A stretch of DNA of 60,105 nt from CAZUSO01 sp964622775 (GCA_964622775.1 CAZUSO010000011.1:1-60105), one strand, 5' to 3'. Shown: positions 28,431-36,724, counted from the first letter of the stretch. Numbers and translations are program-made. Notes: a model not told the origin generated them from the sequence alone.

Positions 28431-30008
28431 ATGAAAAAATTATTTGTCCTGTTTGCTGCCCTTGCGTTTAGCTTTTCCACTTACGCTCAATCGCTGCAGG
28501 AAGGTATTAAATTAGTCCGCTACGAACGTTATGGATCTGCGAAGAATGTATTGCAGTCTCAGTCAGGAGACGAAGCCGTTTATTATATGGGGCTGGCCGA
28601 ATTAGGTTTGGGTAATACCGCCGCTGCACGCGACCAGTTCAGTAAGATAGCAGCCGGTTATCTGGGAATGGCAGGCCTCGCCAGGGTACTGTTTTCTGAA
28701 GGTAAAAATGCAGATGCAATGAAGATATTGCAAAGTATTATGGATGGCGCCAAACGAAAGGAATGGGAAAAATACAAAATAGCAGCAGATGCCATCACCT
28801 ATACCAATGGCGGTGATATCAATACAGCTATCACGTGGTATAATAAAGCGCTGGAAATTCAGCCGGAAGCAGGCACTTATCTTTCTCTGGGAGATGCTTA
28901 CCTGAAATTGCAGACCGGCGGTGGAGAAGCCATGGATAATTATCAGACTGCATTGTCTAAAACGAATGACAAGTCCCTGGTGTATTCCAGGATGGGCGCA
29001 TTATGGTATCAGGCTCGCACTTATGAAGATGCCCTGAAAAATTATGACCTGGCTAAGGACGCCGACCCTGAAAACCCAATTCCGTACCGTGATTTGGCTA
29101 ATGCCTATTATCGGATCGGAAAATATACGCTGGCTAAGGAAAACATTGAAAAATATCTTTCGCTGTCCGACAAGAGCGTTGATGACCAGATTACCTATGC
29201 CAACCTGCTTTTTTTGTCAAAAGACTATCCTAATGCCATGAGCAAGATGAAGGAGCTTATCGCTGCAGGACACGAACAGGCTTATATGTATCGTGTGCTG
29301 GGCTATAGCGAATACGAAACAAAAAACTATGCGGAGGCGCTTAAACACCTGCAGACTTTTTTTGCTAAGGCAAAAGAAAGCGAAATTATTCCGGACGACT
29401 ATATTTATATGGGCAAAATTATGACGGCTCTGGCTACTTCGGATACTGCACAGGCAAAACTATACAGTGATTCTGCTGATTATTATGTGGAAAAAGGTAT
29501 CGCCATAGACACTACGCAGGATAAGGCGAAGCTTTACCGGGATGTTGCAGAAGGCTTCCGCGATGCTAAAAATTACGAACAGGCCGGAAACTGGTATGGA
29601 AAATTAGTTCGGGGTACTGCCAATTATACCGCAGAGGATTATTTCTATTGGGGAGTTTATACTTATTATAGTAAGATGTATCCCGAAGCAGCGGAAATAT
29701 TCAGTGGCATGGCGCTTAAATACCCTACAGAACCCTCGCCGGTTTACTGGCAGGGCCGCACAGCGGCCGCCCAGGATCCTGAGGCTAAAAACGGAAATGC
29801 TGTTGAATTTTATAAAAAATGGCTGGGTATGGAGCAGGAGGGTGTTGTTAAAAGCAATGCCGACCTGATGCAGGCCTATCAATATCTGGCTATTTATTAT
29901 TACAATACAAGTGATAAAACCAATGCTATGGAATATGTCAGTAAGATTCTGGAGCTGGAGCCTGGTAATGAAACCGCATTGCAGATTAAGGAAATTTTGT
30001 CAAAATAG
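28431..30008 (+). CDS. Secreted tetratricopeptide repeat protein
   Basis: The 525-residue protein has a signal peptide (LFAALAFSFSTYAQ) and TPR units across its length, for example EWEKYKIAADAITYTNGGDI, AITWYNKALEIQPEAGTYLS, ALKNYDLAKDADPENPIPYR and NAMEYVSKILELEPGNETAL. TPRs bind partner proteins; the partner is unknown. It follows the PstS-like gene by 117 nt and ends at a strong terminator (30148-30177). Confidence 0.8.
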   Translation: MKKLFVLFAALAFSFSTYAQSLQEGIKLVRYERYGSAKNVLQSQSGDEAVYYMGLAELGLGNTAAARDQFSKIAAGYLGMAGLARVLFSEGKNADAMKILQSIMDGAKRKEWEKYKIAADAITYTNGGDINTAITWYNKALEIQPEAGTYLSLGDAYLKLQTGGGEAMDNYQTALSKTNDKSLVYSRMGALWYQARTYEDALKNYDLAKDADPENPIPYRDLANAYYRIGKYTLAKENIEKYLSLSDKSVDDQITYANLLFLSKDYPNAMSKMKELIAAGHEQAYMYRVLGYSEYETKNYAEALKHLQTFFAKAKESEIIPDDYIYMGKIMTALATSDTAQAKLYSDSADYYVEKGIAIDTTQDKAKLYRDVAEGFRDAKNYEQAGNWYGKLVRGTANYTAEDYFYWGVYTYYSKMYPEAAEIFSGMALKYPTEPSPVYWQGRTAAAQDPEAKNGNAVEFYKKWLGMEQEGVVKSNADLMQAYQYLAIYYYNTSDKTNAMEYVSKILELEPGNETALQIKEILSK

Positions 30009-30147
30009 GCTATCCTTAAAGTCTATAGTTGAAAATGGAGTTATGAGAGGATTTGGGAAATATCATGCTGGCGGAATGGTTGCGATTGCCGGATTTGTGA
30101 AATGATATCGCGATATGTGCCAATTGTGCTACATTTTAAATTGAAGT

Positions 30148-30177
30148 AACGAGGTTTTTAATCAACCTCGTTTTTTT
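30148..30177 (+). terminator. Intrinsic terminator after the TPR gene
   Basis: A 9-bp stem AACGAGGTT (30148-30156) / AACCTCGTT (30164-30172) with a 7-nt loop runs into a T-tract (30171-30177). The rest of 30009-30311 holds only the nuoA promoter. Confidence 0.9.
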
Positions 30178-30222
30178 ATGGCAGCGCTTATAAGGTTTCT
30201 TGGCCAAATACCCGTCATAAGT

Positions 30223-30252
30223 TTGTAGAATACGCCAAGTTGGCTAATTTTG
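30223..30252 (+). promoter_or_regulatory. Promoter of the nuo cluster
   Basis: TTG at 30223-30225 and TAATTTTG at 30245-30252 are 19 nt apart, matching the Bacteroidota consensus. The nuoA ATG is 60 nt further on. Confidence 0.7.
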
Positions 30253-30311
30253 TATGCTGAACATTTCAGAAGGCATTTTTCAAAAACTATTAACTTACAT
30301 CCTCAACAATA

Positions 30312-30707
30312 ATGATTGCTATGCTGCTTAGTACGCCCGCTGTCGATACCGCATCCGACTATTTACCGATTGTCATTCAGATAATCATTGCCGTGGCATT
30401 CGTGGCCATCATGATGATCGCTTCCGCATTGCTCGGTCCGAAGCGCCGTACTAAAGATAAGCTGCTCAATTTTGAAAGCGGTATTCCTTCCATCGGAAAT
30501 GCCCGTCAGCCTATGGCGGTTAAGTATTTTCTGGTGGCTATCTTATTTGTGCTTTTTGACGTGGAAGTTATCTTCTTTTATCCCTATGCAGTTAACTTCA
30601 GGGAATTAGGCACGGAAGGTTTTTATGCCGTATTGATGTTTGTGGCATTTTTTGCCTGCGGCTTTTTTTATATTATTAAAAAAGGCGCCTTGAAATGGGA
30701 AGACTGA
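30312..30707 (+). CDS. nuoA: NADH-quinone oxidoreductase subunit A
   Basis: NuoA is a three-helix membrane subunit of respiratory complex I near the quinone site. The 131-residue protein has helices at about residues 15-40, 74-96 and 100-122, with the family segments FESGIPSIGNARQPMAVKYF and LFDVEVIFFYPYAV (conserved acidic residues). It begins the nuo cluster behind a good promoter and is followed by a 445-nt gap before nuoB. Confidence 0.95.
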   Translation: MIAMLLSTPAVDTASDYLPIVIQIIIAVAFVAIMMIASALLGPKRRTKDKLLNFESGIPSIGNARQPMAVKYFLVAILFVLFDVEVIFFYPYAVNFRELGTEGFYAVLMFVAFFACGFFYIIKKGALKWED

Positions 30708-30741
30708 TGTTAATTTTGGATTATGGATCTTTGAAAGAGAA

Positions 30742-30983
30742 ATGAAGTATAGAGCAGTTGGTTTTTCATGAGCTTTAATTCCCTTGTGCGAAATTTTGGT
30801 AAAGCGAAAAGCGTTTGTTCTTTCAAAATAGTTGTTAAGATCAGAAACCGGCATTGATATACCATGCGTGGTGAAGGCAGATGCCGCTAAAAGCGAAAAT
30901 AATTTTCCTGCCAGGATAGGATCGTTTTAAAAGAAACAGAAGAAACAAAATATGGGTTGGAATTATTGCGTAGAAGTAATTGA
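30742..30983 (+). pseudogene. Four-helix-bundle protein (23S rRNA intervening-sequence type), decayed
   Basis: The gap between nuoA and nuoB contains a broken copy of this small family. One frame reads LIPLCEILVKRKAFVLSK, a stop, then LLRSETGIDIPCVV and AAKSENNFPARIG; after a frameshift it continues IVLKETEETKYGLELLRRS. This follows the family pattern 'FVLSKQLLRSGTSIGAN... AKS...F...IGI.LKE..ET.YWLELL'. Two in-frame stops and one frameshift make it non-functional. The intact family has no clear function and is spread by horizontal transfer. Boundaries are approximate. Confidence 0.55.
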
Positions 30984-31114
30984 CGGGAGTTGTGTCGAAA
31001 GATTATTGGAAGGAAATAAGCCGTATTGTCAGCATAATTAAGTCAATAGTAAAAAGTTCAAAAGAAAATAGTTAGACAAAAATTTTGTGATTTTGATTTC
31101 GTCCGGGATTTACC

Positions 31115-31142
31115 ATTCAAAATTCAAAATTCAAAATTCAAA
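31115..31142 (+). repeat. Tandem heptamer ATTCAAA x4
   Basis: Four exact copies of ATTCAAA stand just before nuoB (GTG 31153). The frame reads through them from 31087, so without care the gene would be called with a spurious N-terminal extension. Confidence 0.8.
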
Positions 31143-31152
31143 ATTTATCAAC

Positions 31153-31722
31153 GTGAGACCAGTAAAATATAACGAGAATAAGAAAGTCACCATAGCAGAA
31201 CTTCCGGAAAATGTTTATACCGGGGAAGGATTTATGACCACGAAGCTGGACGATGTAATTGGACTGGCAAGGGCTAATTCCCTGTGGCCGCTTCCCTTTG
31301 CCACCTCTTGTTGTGGCATTGAATTTATGGCCACGATGGGCGCCAATTACGACCTGGCTCGCTTTGGATCGGAGCGTATGGGCTTTACCCCGAGGCAGTG
31401 CGATATGTTGCTGGTGGCCGGTACGATTGCCAAAAAAATGGCGCCTATCCTGCGCCAGGTTTATCTTCAGATGGCCGAGCCGCGCTGGGTTATTGCCATT
31501 GGCGCCTGCGCCAGCAGCGGCGGCATATTCGACAGCTATTCCGTATTGCAGGGAATTGACCAGGTGATTCCGGTGGATGTTTATGTACCGGGTTGCCCGC
31601 CACGCCCCGAAGGTATTCTGGATGGCGTCATAAAGTTGCAGAAGATTGTGAAAAATGAAAGCCTTCGCCGCCGGAATACTCCGCAATACAAGGCATTGCT
31701 TACGGAGTATGGTATCCAATAA
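31153..31722 (+). CDS. nuoB: NADH-quinone oxidoreductase subunit B
   Basis: NuoB carries the terminal [4Fe-4S] cluster N2 that passes electrons to quinone. The cluster ligands are visible in ATSCCGIEFM, GACASSGG and PGCPPRPEG. I place the start at GTG 31153 (MRPVKYNENKK), because upstream codons are the heptamer repeat and have no family match; the frame itself opens at 31087. The product is about 189 residues. nuoC follows after 23 nt. Confidence 0.93.
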   Translation: MRPVKYNENKKVTIAELPENVYTGEGFMTTKLDDVIGLARANSLWPLPFATSCCGIEFMATMGANYDLARFGSERMGFTPRQCDMLLVAGTIAKKMAPILRQVYLQMAEPRWVIAIGACASSGGIFDSYSVLQGIDQVIPVDVYVPGCPPRPEGILDGVIKLQKIVKNESLRRRNTPQYKALLTEYGIQ

Positions 31723-31745
31723 TATTTGCTTTAGAGAAATTACCT

Positions 31746-32243
31746 ATGGAGAATCAACAACTGAAACAAAGTCTTGGCAGTAAGTTTCCTTATCTTTCAG
31801 ATTGGGAAGAACCTTACGGATTGTTAAGCGCCACTATGCCCGCAGCAAAAAATATGGAAGTGCTACAGGGTATTTTTGATGATGAACAAATGAAATTTCG
31901 TTTCCTGACCGACCTGACCGCAGTACATTTCCCGGACAGGAAGGGCGAAGAGCTTTGTGTAGTGTATCATTTGCACAATCTGCAAGATAATATCCGGTTG
32001 CGTTTGAAGGCTTATTTACCCATTGCCGAACCGAATATAGAATCTGCAACGCCTCTATTTTCAGGCGCCAACTGGATGGAACGGGAAACCTATGATTTCT
32101 TCGGCGTGAATTTTTTAAATCACCCTAACCTGACCCGAATCCTTAATGTGGATGAAATGGATTATTTCCCGATGCGTAAGGAATACCCGATGGAAGACCC
32201 TACCCGTGTGGACAAAGACGATGAGATGTTTGGCAGGGCATAA
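31746..32243 (+). CDS. nuoC: NADH-quinone oxidoreductase subunit C
   Basis: NuoC is a hydrophilic subunit of the peripheral arm of complex I. The 165-residue product ends with the signature region NWMERETYDFFGVNFLNHPN, LTRIL and PMRKEYPMEDP. It is a stand-alone NuoC, not fused to NuoD. In typical operons nuoD follows directly; here nuoD is 1.4 kb away behind a toxin-antitoxin locus and a VOC gene. Confidence 0.93.
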   Translation: MENQQLKQSLGSKFPYLSDWEEPYGLLSATMPAAKNMEVLQGIFDDEQMKFRFLTDLTAVHFPDRKGEELCVVYHLHNLQDNIRLRLKAYLPIAEPNIESATPLFSGANWMERETYDFFGVNFLNHPNLTRILNVDEMDYFPMRKEYPMEDPTRVDKDDEMFGRA

Positions 32244-32432
32244 AACAGATGACCTGTGTCGGTAATGAGTAGTAAAAGGGAATGACTTCAGATAAATCAA
32301 CAAAACCGGAAGATAAGATATTAAATGAATATATCGGTGTTAAGTAAAAAGGCAAAAGTCAAAATTAAAAACAGAAAAGGATAAAATGCCGTTGTTGCTA
32401 AAAGCTCCGATAACAATCAAAAAAATATTTTT

Positions 32433-32653
32433 ATGAATACTATTATTATCGAACACGCAGACCAAAGCACTACCGGGCTGTTGCAGCGCCTGGCAGAGAA
32501 GCTGGGCTTGTCGTTCAAAACAAAAAAGGAAAAAAAGAGCCGGAAGTAGTTACTAATCCTGAGCTGTTGAAGCGAATAGAAGCAATAGAAAACGGTACAG
32601 CCGAGTTGATAGAAGTATCTTTTGATGATTTAAGGAAACTGACTAATGCGTAG
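32433..32653 (+). pseudogene. Antitoxin of the YoeB-type locus, split by a -1 frameshift at A_AAA_AAG
   Basis: From ATG 32433 the frame encodes MNTIIIEHADQSTTGLLQRL and stops at 32547-32549 after 38 codons. The -1 frame entered at the in-frame heptamer A AAA AAG (32531-32537) continues EPEVVTNPELLKRIEAIENG and ends SFDDLRKLTNA at 32651-32653, overlapping the toxin start at 32646. Joined, the product would be 73 residues, a normal antitoxin size. Either an indel in the A-run killed the gene, or the slippery site is used for programmed -1 frameshifting. I do not recognise the antitoxin family with confidence. Confidence 0.6.
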
Positions 32654-32909
32654 TTTTTCCTTTGAGAAAAATGCCTGTGACGATTTGTATTGGCGGATAA
32701 ACAATCATCAGCCTAAATCACTGAAAAAGATTTTTGAATTGATACAGGTAACTTGCAATACCCCGTTTGAAGGCATTGGCAAACCTGAACCGTTAAAAGG
32801 AAATTTTAAAGGGTTTTGGAGCAGGCAGATTACTGATGAACATCGTTTGATTTACAAAGTATGTGACGAAAAGATAATAATAGCAGGCTTAAAAGGCCAT
32901 TATCAATAA
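32646..32909 (+). CDS. yoeB: YoeB/Txe-family mRNA interferase toxin
   Basis: The 87-residue protein belongs to the RelE superfamily, YoeB branch, which cuts mRNA at the ribosome. The hallmark PFEGIGKPEPLKGNFKGFWS and RQITDEHRLIYKV are present, with catalytic residues equivalent to E. coli YoeB Glu46, Arg65 and His83 (Glu48, Arg67, His85 here) and a C-terminal HY. The toxin looks intact while its antitoxin frame is broken or depends on frameshifting. It overlaps the antitoxin end by 8 nt, as in working toxin-antitoxin operons. Confidence 0.85.
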   Translation: MRSFSFEKNACDDLYWRINNHQPKSLKKIFELIQVTCNTPFEGIGKPEPLKGNFKGFWSRQITDEHRLIYKVCDEKIIIAGLKGHYQ

Positions 32910-33121
32910 AAATATAAACACCCTGTGCCTGAAACAAAATGATACGAGCAGAAAGACCAAAAGCAACAAGAACCGAACATGATGGCGCAACATCATACAG
33001 CGACATGAACGGCGAAGTCCTCATGAATACCATAAAGACTACAAAATACAAATGAATAAAAAACCGGAAATGCCATCATGTGAGCTCCATCTGACCATTC
33101 TTAACAAATAAATATGTTCGG

Positions 33122-33601
33122 ATGAAAAAAGCAACTTTAGTAATTTTGATTATTGCAGCATCGTTTTTTTCCGGCTTTGCATTTAAAACATTTATGAATC
33201 AGAAAAACGAAACACAAAAGATGAAGAAGGTAACAGGCATCGGCGGTATTTTTTTCAAGTGCAAAGACCCCGCCAAAATGAAAGATTGGTATCAAAAACA
33301 TTTGGGCTTAAATACAAATGAATACGGCGCAACTTTTGAATGGCGGGAAAACGATGATTCCTCAAAAACAGGACAAACACAATGGTCGCCATTTGCCGAA
33401 ACAACAAAATATTTCGAGCCTTCATCAAAGGATTTTATGATCAACTACCGCGTAGAAAACTTAGCAGAACTTGTGGATGAGCTTAAGCAAGAAGGTGTAA
33501 CGATAGTGGACAATATCGAATCGTATGATTACGGGAAATTCGTTCATATTTTAGATATCGAAGGAAACAAAATAGAACTATGGGAGCCAAACGATAAATA
33601 A
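33122..33601 (+). CDS. VOC-fold (glyoxalase-like) protein with N-terminal membrane segment
   Basis: The 159-residue product has a hydrophobic N-terminus (VILIIAASFFSGFAF, residues 7-21) and then a single vicinal-oxygen-chelate module (VTGIGGIFFKCKDPAKMKDW, YQKHLGLNTNEYG, ILDIEGNKIELWEP). VOC proteins bind metal for varied small-molecule chemistry; the substrate is unknown. Met34 could be an alternative start giving a cytoplasmic protein. It stands between the toxin locus and nuoD, 18 nt before nuoD, so it should be in the nuo transcript. Confidence 0.75.
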   Translation: MKKATLVILIIAASFFSGFAFKTFMNQKNETQKMKKVTGIGGIFFKCKDPAKMKDWYQKHLGLNTNEYGATFEWRENDDSSKTGQTQWSPFAETTKYFEPSSKDFMINYRVENLAELVDELKQEGVTIVDNIESYDYGKFVHILDIEGNKIELWEPNDK

Positions 33602-33619
33602 CTCAACAGCCGACAAACT

Positions 33620-34834
33620 ATGCTTGACAACAAACTGTATAAGGTAGAAGAACCGATAGAAAAGGAGACCACCACCATCAATGTGGGGCCAACGCATCCT
33701 GCTACCCACGGAGTATTTCAGAATATTATGGAAATTGACGGGGAGCGTGTGATCAGTACCGTGCCCACTATTGGCTACATCCATCGCGCCTTTGAAAAAA
33801 TAGCAGAACGCCGTCCTTATTATCAGATTACGCCCCTTACCGACCGGCTTAATTATTGCTCGGCGCCCATCAATAATTTTGGATGGCAGATGACCGTGGA
33901 AAAGTTAGTCGGCATGAAGCTGCCCAAGCGCGTGGATTACCTGCGCGTGATCATTATGGAGCTGGCGCGCATCGCCGATCACTTAGTCTGCAACTCGGTA
34001 ATTGCCGTGGATACCGGAGCGCTTACTCCGTTTACTTATGTATTCCAGTGGCGGGAAAAGATTTATGAAATTTATGAGAATATATGCGGTTCGCGACTGA
34101 CCACGCATATTGGACGAATAGGAGGATTTGAACGAAATTTTTCTGAAGATACCTGGAATAAGATTCATGCCTTTATGGAGGGATTTCCGGCAGTGCTCCG
34201 GGAGTTTGAAGATCTGCTCACCCGGAATCGGATATTTATGGATCGCTGTATCGGTGCCGGCCCCATCAGCGCAGAACGGGCATTGAACTATAGTTTTACC
34301 GGGCCAAATTTAAGGGCTGCCGGGGTGGATTATGATGTGCGTATTCATCAGCCATATTGTTCTTATGAAGATTTTGAATTTTCAATTCCGGTAGGACAAA
34401 CCGGAGATGTGTATGACCGGTACTTGGTGCGCAATGCCGAAATGTGGGAAAGCATGAAGATCATTCAGCAGGCACTTGTCAAGTTACAAGATCTTGACCC
34501 TGCCGTATATCATGCCGAAACACCGGAGTTTTACCTTCCTGAAAAATGGGATGTATATACCAAGATGGAGGCCCTCATTTATCACTTCAAAATTATTATG
34601 GGCGAAACGGATTTGCCCCAGGGTGAAGTGTATCATTGTGTGGAAGGCGCAAATGGCGAAGTGGGTTATTATCTGATCAGCGATGGCGGCAGAACACCTT
34701 ACCGGCTGCATTTCCGCCGCCCCTGTTTTATTTACTATCAGGCTTTCCCGGAAATGGTTTCGGGAGGATTGCTGAGTGATGCTATCGTGACATTAAGCTC
34801 GCTAAATGTAATTGCCGGAGAGCTGGATGCTTAA
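33620..34834 (+). CDS. nuoD: NADH-quinone oxidoreductase subunit D
   Basis: NuoD forms much of the quinone-binding cavity of complex I. The 404-residue product shows VGPTHPATHGVFQNIMEIDG near residues 22-41, IGYIHRAFEKIAE, DRLNYCSAP, RIADHL, RIGGFERNF and the C-terminal GEVGYYLISDGGRTPYRLH. The usual final 'GE(V/I)DR' is GELDA here. The length is normal. Confidence 0.95.
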   Translation: MLDNKLYKVEEPIEKETTTINVGPTHPATHGVFQNIMEIDGERVISTVPTIGYIHRAFEKIAERRPYYQITPLTDRLNYCSAPINNFGWQMTVEKLVGMKLPKRVDYLRVIIMELARIADHLVCNSVIAVDTGALTPFTYVFQWREKIYEIYENICGSRLTTHIGRIGGFERNFSEDTWNKIHAFMEGFPAVLREFEDLLTRNRIFMDRCIGAGPISAERALNYSFTGPNLRAAGVDYDVRIHQPYCSYEDFEFSIPVGQTGDVYDRYLVRNAEMWESMKIIQQALVKLQDLDPAVYHAETPEFYLPEKWDVYTKMEALIYHFKIIMGETDLPQGEVYHCVEGANGEVGYYLISDGGRTPYRLHFRRPCFIYYQAFPEMVSGGLLSDAIVTLSSLNVIAGELDA

Positions 34835-34845
34835 AAGAATGGATC

Positions 34846-35076
34846 ATGAATGTGGAAAGAAAAATAAAAATGGTTGCACCTAAGCTTTCTTTTGCAGAAG
34901 CGGAGGAATCGGATTTGATATTTTGGGCAAATAAATCAATTGCGGAACGATTACAGGAAGTGCAACGGCTGAGAAAAATAATATGGAAAAGGAAGCTTGG
35001 AAAATATCCTGAAAAGATGGAACATATTGTAAAAAAGATTTCAAAAAGCGAATTAATGAAAGAAGATGTTTCTTGA
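34846..35076 (+). CDS. Small hypothetical protein
   Basis: A 76-residue, highly charged protein (VAPKLSFAEAEESDLIFWAN, then AERLQEVQRLRKIIWKRK) starts 11 nt after nuoD. It has no membrane segment and is predicted mostly helical. I do not recognise the family with certainty; its size and charge recall small helper or antitoxin-like proteins that precede toxin genes, but no partner toxin follows. The remaining 213 nt to nuoE contain a dispersed repeat. Confidence 0.5.
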   Translation: MNVERKIKMVAPKLSFAEAEESDLIFWANKSIAERLQEVQRLRKIIWKRKLGKYPEKMEHIVKKISKSELMKEDVS

Positions 35077-35159
35077 AAAAAAGCACGCAGGCAGAGGGAA
35101 AGGTTGAGAATGAGTACACTTCAAATTTTCGCTAATAGAACATCCCTACAATCCCGTCT

Positions 35160-35208
35160 GTCATGCTGAAAGCATCTATACACGCTCTTTAGATTCCTGC
35201 GGAATGAC
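35160..35208. repeat. Dispersed imperfect inverted repeat
   Basis: GTCATGCTGAAAGCATCT (35160-35177) faces AGATTCCTGCGGAATGAC (35191-35208); the arms pair at 13 of 18 positions. 'GTCATnCnGnAnGnATCT' hairpins are frequent intergenic repeats in Bacteroidota genomes (from general knowledge). Confidence 0.55.
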
Positions 35209-35289
35209 AAGGAGGATGGTATGGGTGCGAAAGTTTGAAATACACCCGCGGGTATTGAAAAGAATTTTAAATAAGAAAAAATAGTATTA

Positions 35290-35787
35290 ATGACTATTGC
35301 ATTTTCAGCAGAAAAAATAAATAAGGTAAACGAGATCATTGCCCGTTATCCCGAAGGAAAACAAAAAAGCGCATTGATCCCCGTGCTCCATCTGGCTCAG
35401 GAAGAATTTGGCGGATGGCTGGATGTTCCGGTTATGGATTATGTGGCCGAACTGCTACAGCTCAAGCCAATTGAAGTATATGAAGTGGCTACTTTCTACA
35501 CCATGTTTAATATGAAGCCGGTAGGTAAATATGTATTGGAGGTATGCCAGACCGGTCCCTGTATGCTGCGGGGAAGTGATCAGATTATTGAACACATCCA
35601 AAAGCGGCTGGGGATTAAGCCGGGCGAAACCACGCCGGACGGGTTATTTACCCTTAAGCCGGCAGAATGTCTCGGTGCCTGCGGGTATGCGCCAATGATG
35701 CAGTTGGGCAAGTTTTATAAAGAACATCTGACCGCAGAAAAAGTGGATCAGTTGCTGGATGAATTAAGAGCAGCAGCGGAAAATTAA
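35290..35787 (+). CDS. nuoE: NADH-quinone oxidoreductase subunit E
   Basis: NuoE carries the [2Fe-2S] cluster N1a in the NADH dehydrogenase tip of complex I. The 165-residue product has a thioredoxin-like fold with the four cysteine ligands in CQTGPCMLRGS and ECLGACGYAPMMQL, and the helix YEVATFYTMFNMKPVGKY. nuoF, its direct partner, is displaced by 3.2 kb of accessory genes. Confidence 0.95.
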   Translation: MTIAFSAEKINKVNEIIARYPEGKQKSALIPVLHLAQEEFGGWLDVPVMDYVAELLQLKPIEVYEVATFYTMFNMKPVGKYVLEVCQTGPCMLRGSDQIIEHIQKRLGIKPGETTPDGLFTLKPAECLGACGYAPMMQLGKFYKEHLTAEKVDQLLDELRAAAEN

Positions 35788-35793
35788 AAAAGA

Positions 35794-36033
35794 TGAGAAA
35801 AGAAATTTCATATTTGGTAAGTGCACAGGCATGGAATGATTACAGGCTCTTTCTGGAGTTTGCAGATGGGGTATCGGGCATTGTGGATTTGAAATCCCGG
35901 ATAGGGAAAGGCATATTTCAATATTAGAATGACGAAAGCAATTTTAAAAAGTTCACCATAACAAACAATAAAAAATAGCATGGAACGGAGATATAGATAT
36001 GGATCCGGATTCTTTTTATCTGACGTCGACAGA
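35794..36033 (+). pseudogene. DUF2442 protein, frameshifted
   Basis: The ATG at 35794 opens MRKEISYLVSAQAWNDYRLF, LEFADGVSGIVDLKSRIGKG and then a stop after IFQY. Other frames continue NDESNFKKFTITNNKK and IAWNGDIDMDPDSFYL, the typical DUF2442 ending ('WP.GaDldPd.LY'). At least two frameshifts are needed. DUF2442 proteins are often encoded beside DUF4160, whose remains follow. Confidence 0.65.
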
Positions 36034-36050
36034 AAAAACCTTTTTCGAGT

Positions 36051-36249
36051 ATGCCGATAATGAGCAGCTTTTACGGTATTTTAATCAAGGTGTTTTTTGG
36101 CGATCATTTTCCAGCCCATTTCCACGCAGCTATAACGAAATTGAGGTCAGGTGTTGAATGGAAAATTGCCGCCCACGGCGCTTGCATTGCTTGTAGAGTG
36201 GGCAGCCATTCGTCAAAATGAAATTATTGGAATAACTGGAAAAATTTAA
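36051..36249 (+). pseudogene. DUF4160 protein, frameshifted
   Basis: ATG 36051 starts MPIMSSFYGILIKVFFGDHF followed by PAHFHA, the DUF4160 hallmark ('DH.PPHFHA'). After one or more frameshifts the end reads GKLPPTALALLVEWAAIRQN to a TAA at 36247-36249, again as in DUF4160. The function of the family is unknown; paired DUF4160-DUF2442 genes have been suggested as toxin-antitoxin-like. Here both are dead. Confidence 0.65.
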
Positions 36250-36313
36250 GCGAAAATAAAACAGGTAAGTTTAAAAAAAAATTGAATCATTAGAATAATA
36301 AAATACTGTATAT

Positions 36314-36724
36314 ATGGAACCGATAGTACCTTATTTGAATTTTTCAGGTAATGCCAGAGCAGCATTGAATCTATATGCCAAAGCATTTGACGGGCAAATC
36401 GTTTTTTCGCAAACCTATGCCGAAAGCGGGCAGGAAGCGAAGCCTGAAATGAAGGATAAGATTATGCACGCCTCATTGGTGTCGGGCGACCTGAATATCT
36501 TAGCTTCGGATGTGGAAGAAAATGATATTCAGGCGGGTAATCCGGTGAGTTTGTCCATGGATTTCAACACGACTGAAGAAATGGAAAAGGTATTTGCGGC
36601 TTTATCTGACGGAGCAAATATCACTATGCCGCTACAGGATACGTTTTGGGGTGCAAGATTTGGTATGTTGACGGATAAGTTTGGCATCAGTTGGATGTTC
36701 AATCACGATTATGAGCAGAAATAA
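36314..36724 (+). CDS. PhnB-type VOC family protein
   Basis: The 136-residue product is a VOC protein of the PhnB/3-demethylubiquinone-methyltransferase-like branch: VPYLNFSGNARAALNLYAKA, MHASLVSGDLNILASDV and FWGARFGMLTDKFGISWMFN. These are small cytoplasmic dimers of unproved function. The 3' end overlaps the next gene by 14 nt, so translation is probably coupled. It is not closely related to the VOC protein at 33122 by eye. Confidence 0.85.
   Translation: MEPIVPYLNFSGNARAALNLYAKAFDGQIVFSQTYAESGQEAKPEMKDKIMHASLVSGDLNILASDVEENDIQAGNPVSLSMDFNTTEEMEKVFAALSDGANITMPLQDTFWGARFGMLTDKFGISWMFNHDYEQK

Noticed and set aside
31138..31719. 193-residue minus-strand ORF
   Set aside because: Antisense to nuoB, which has complete cluster-ligand motifs.
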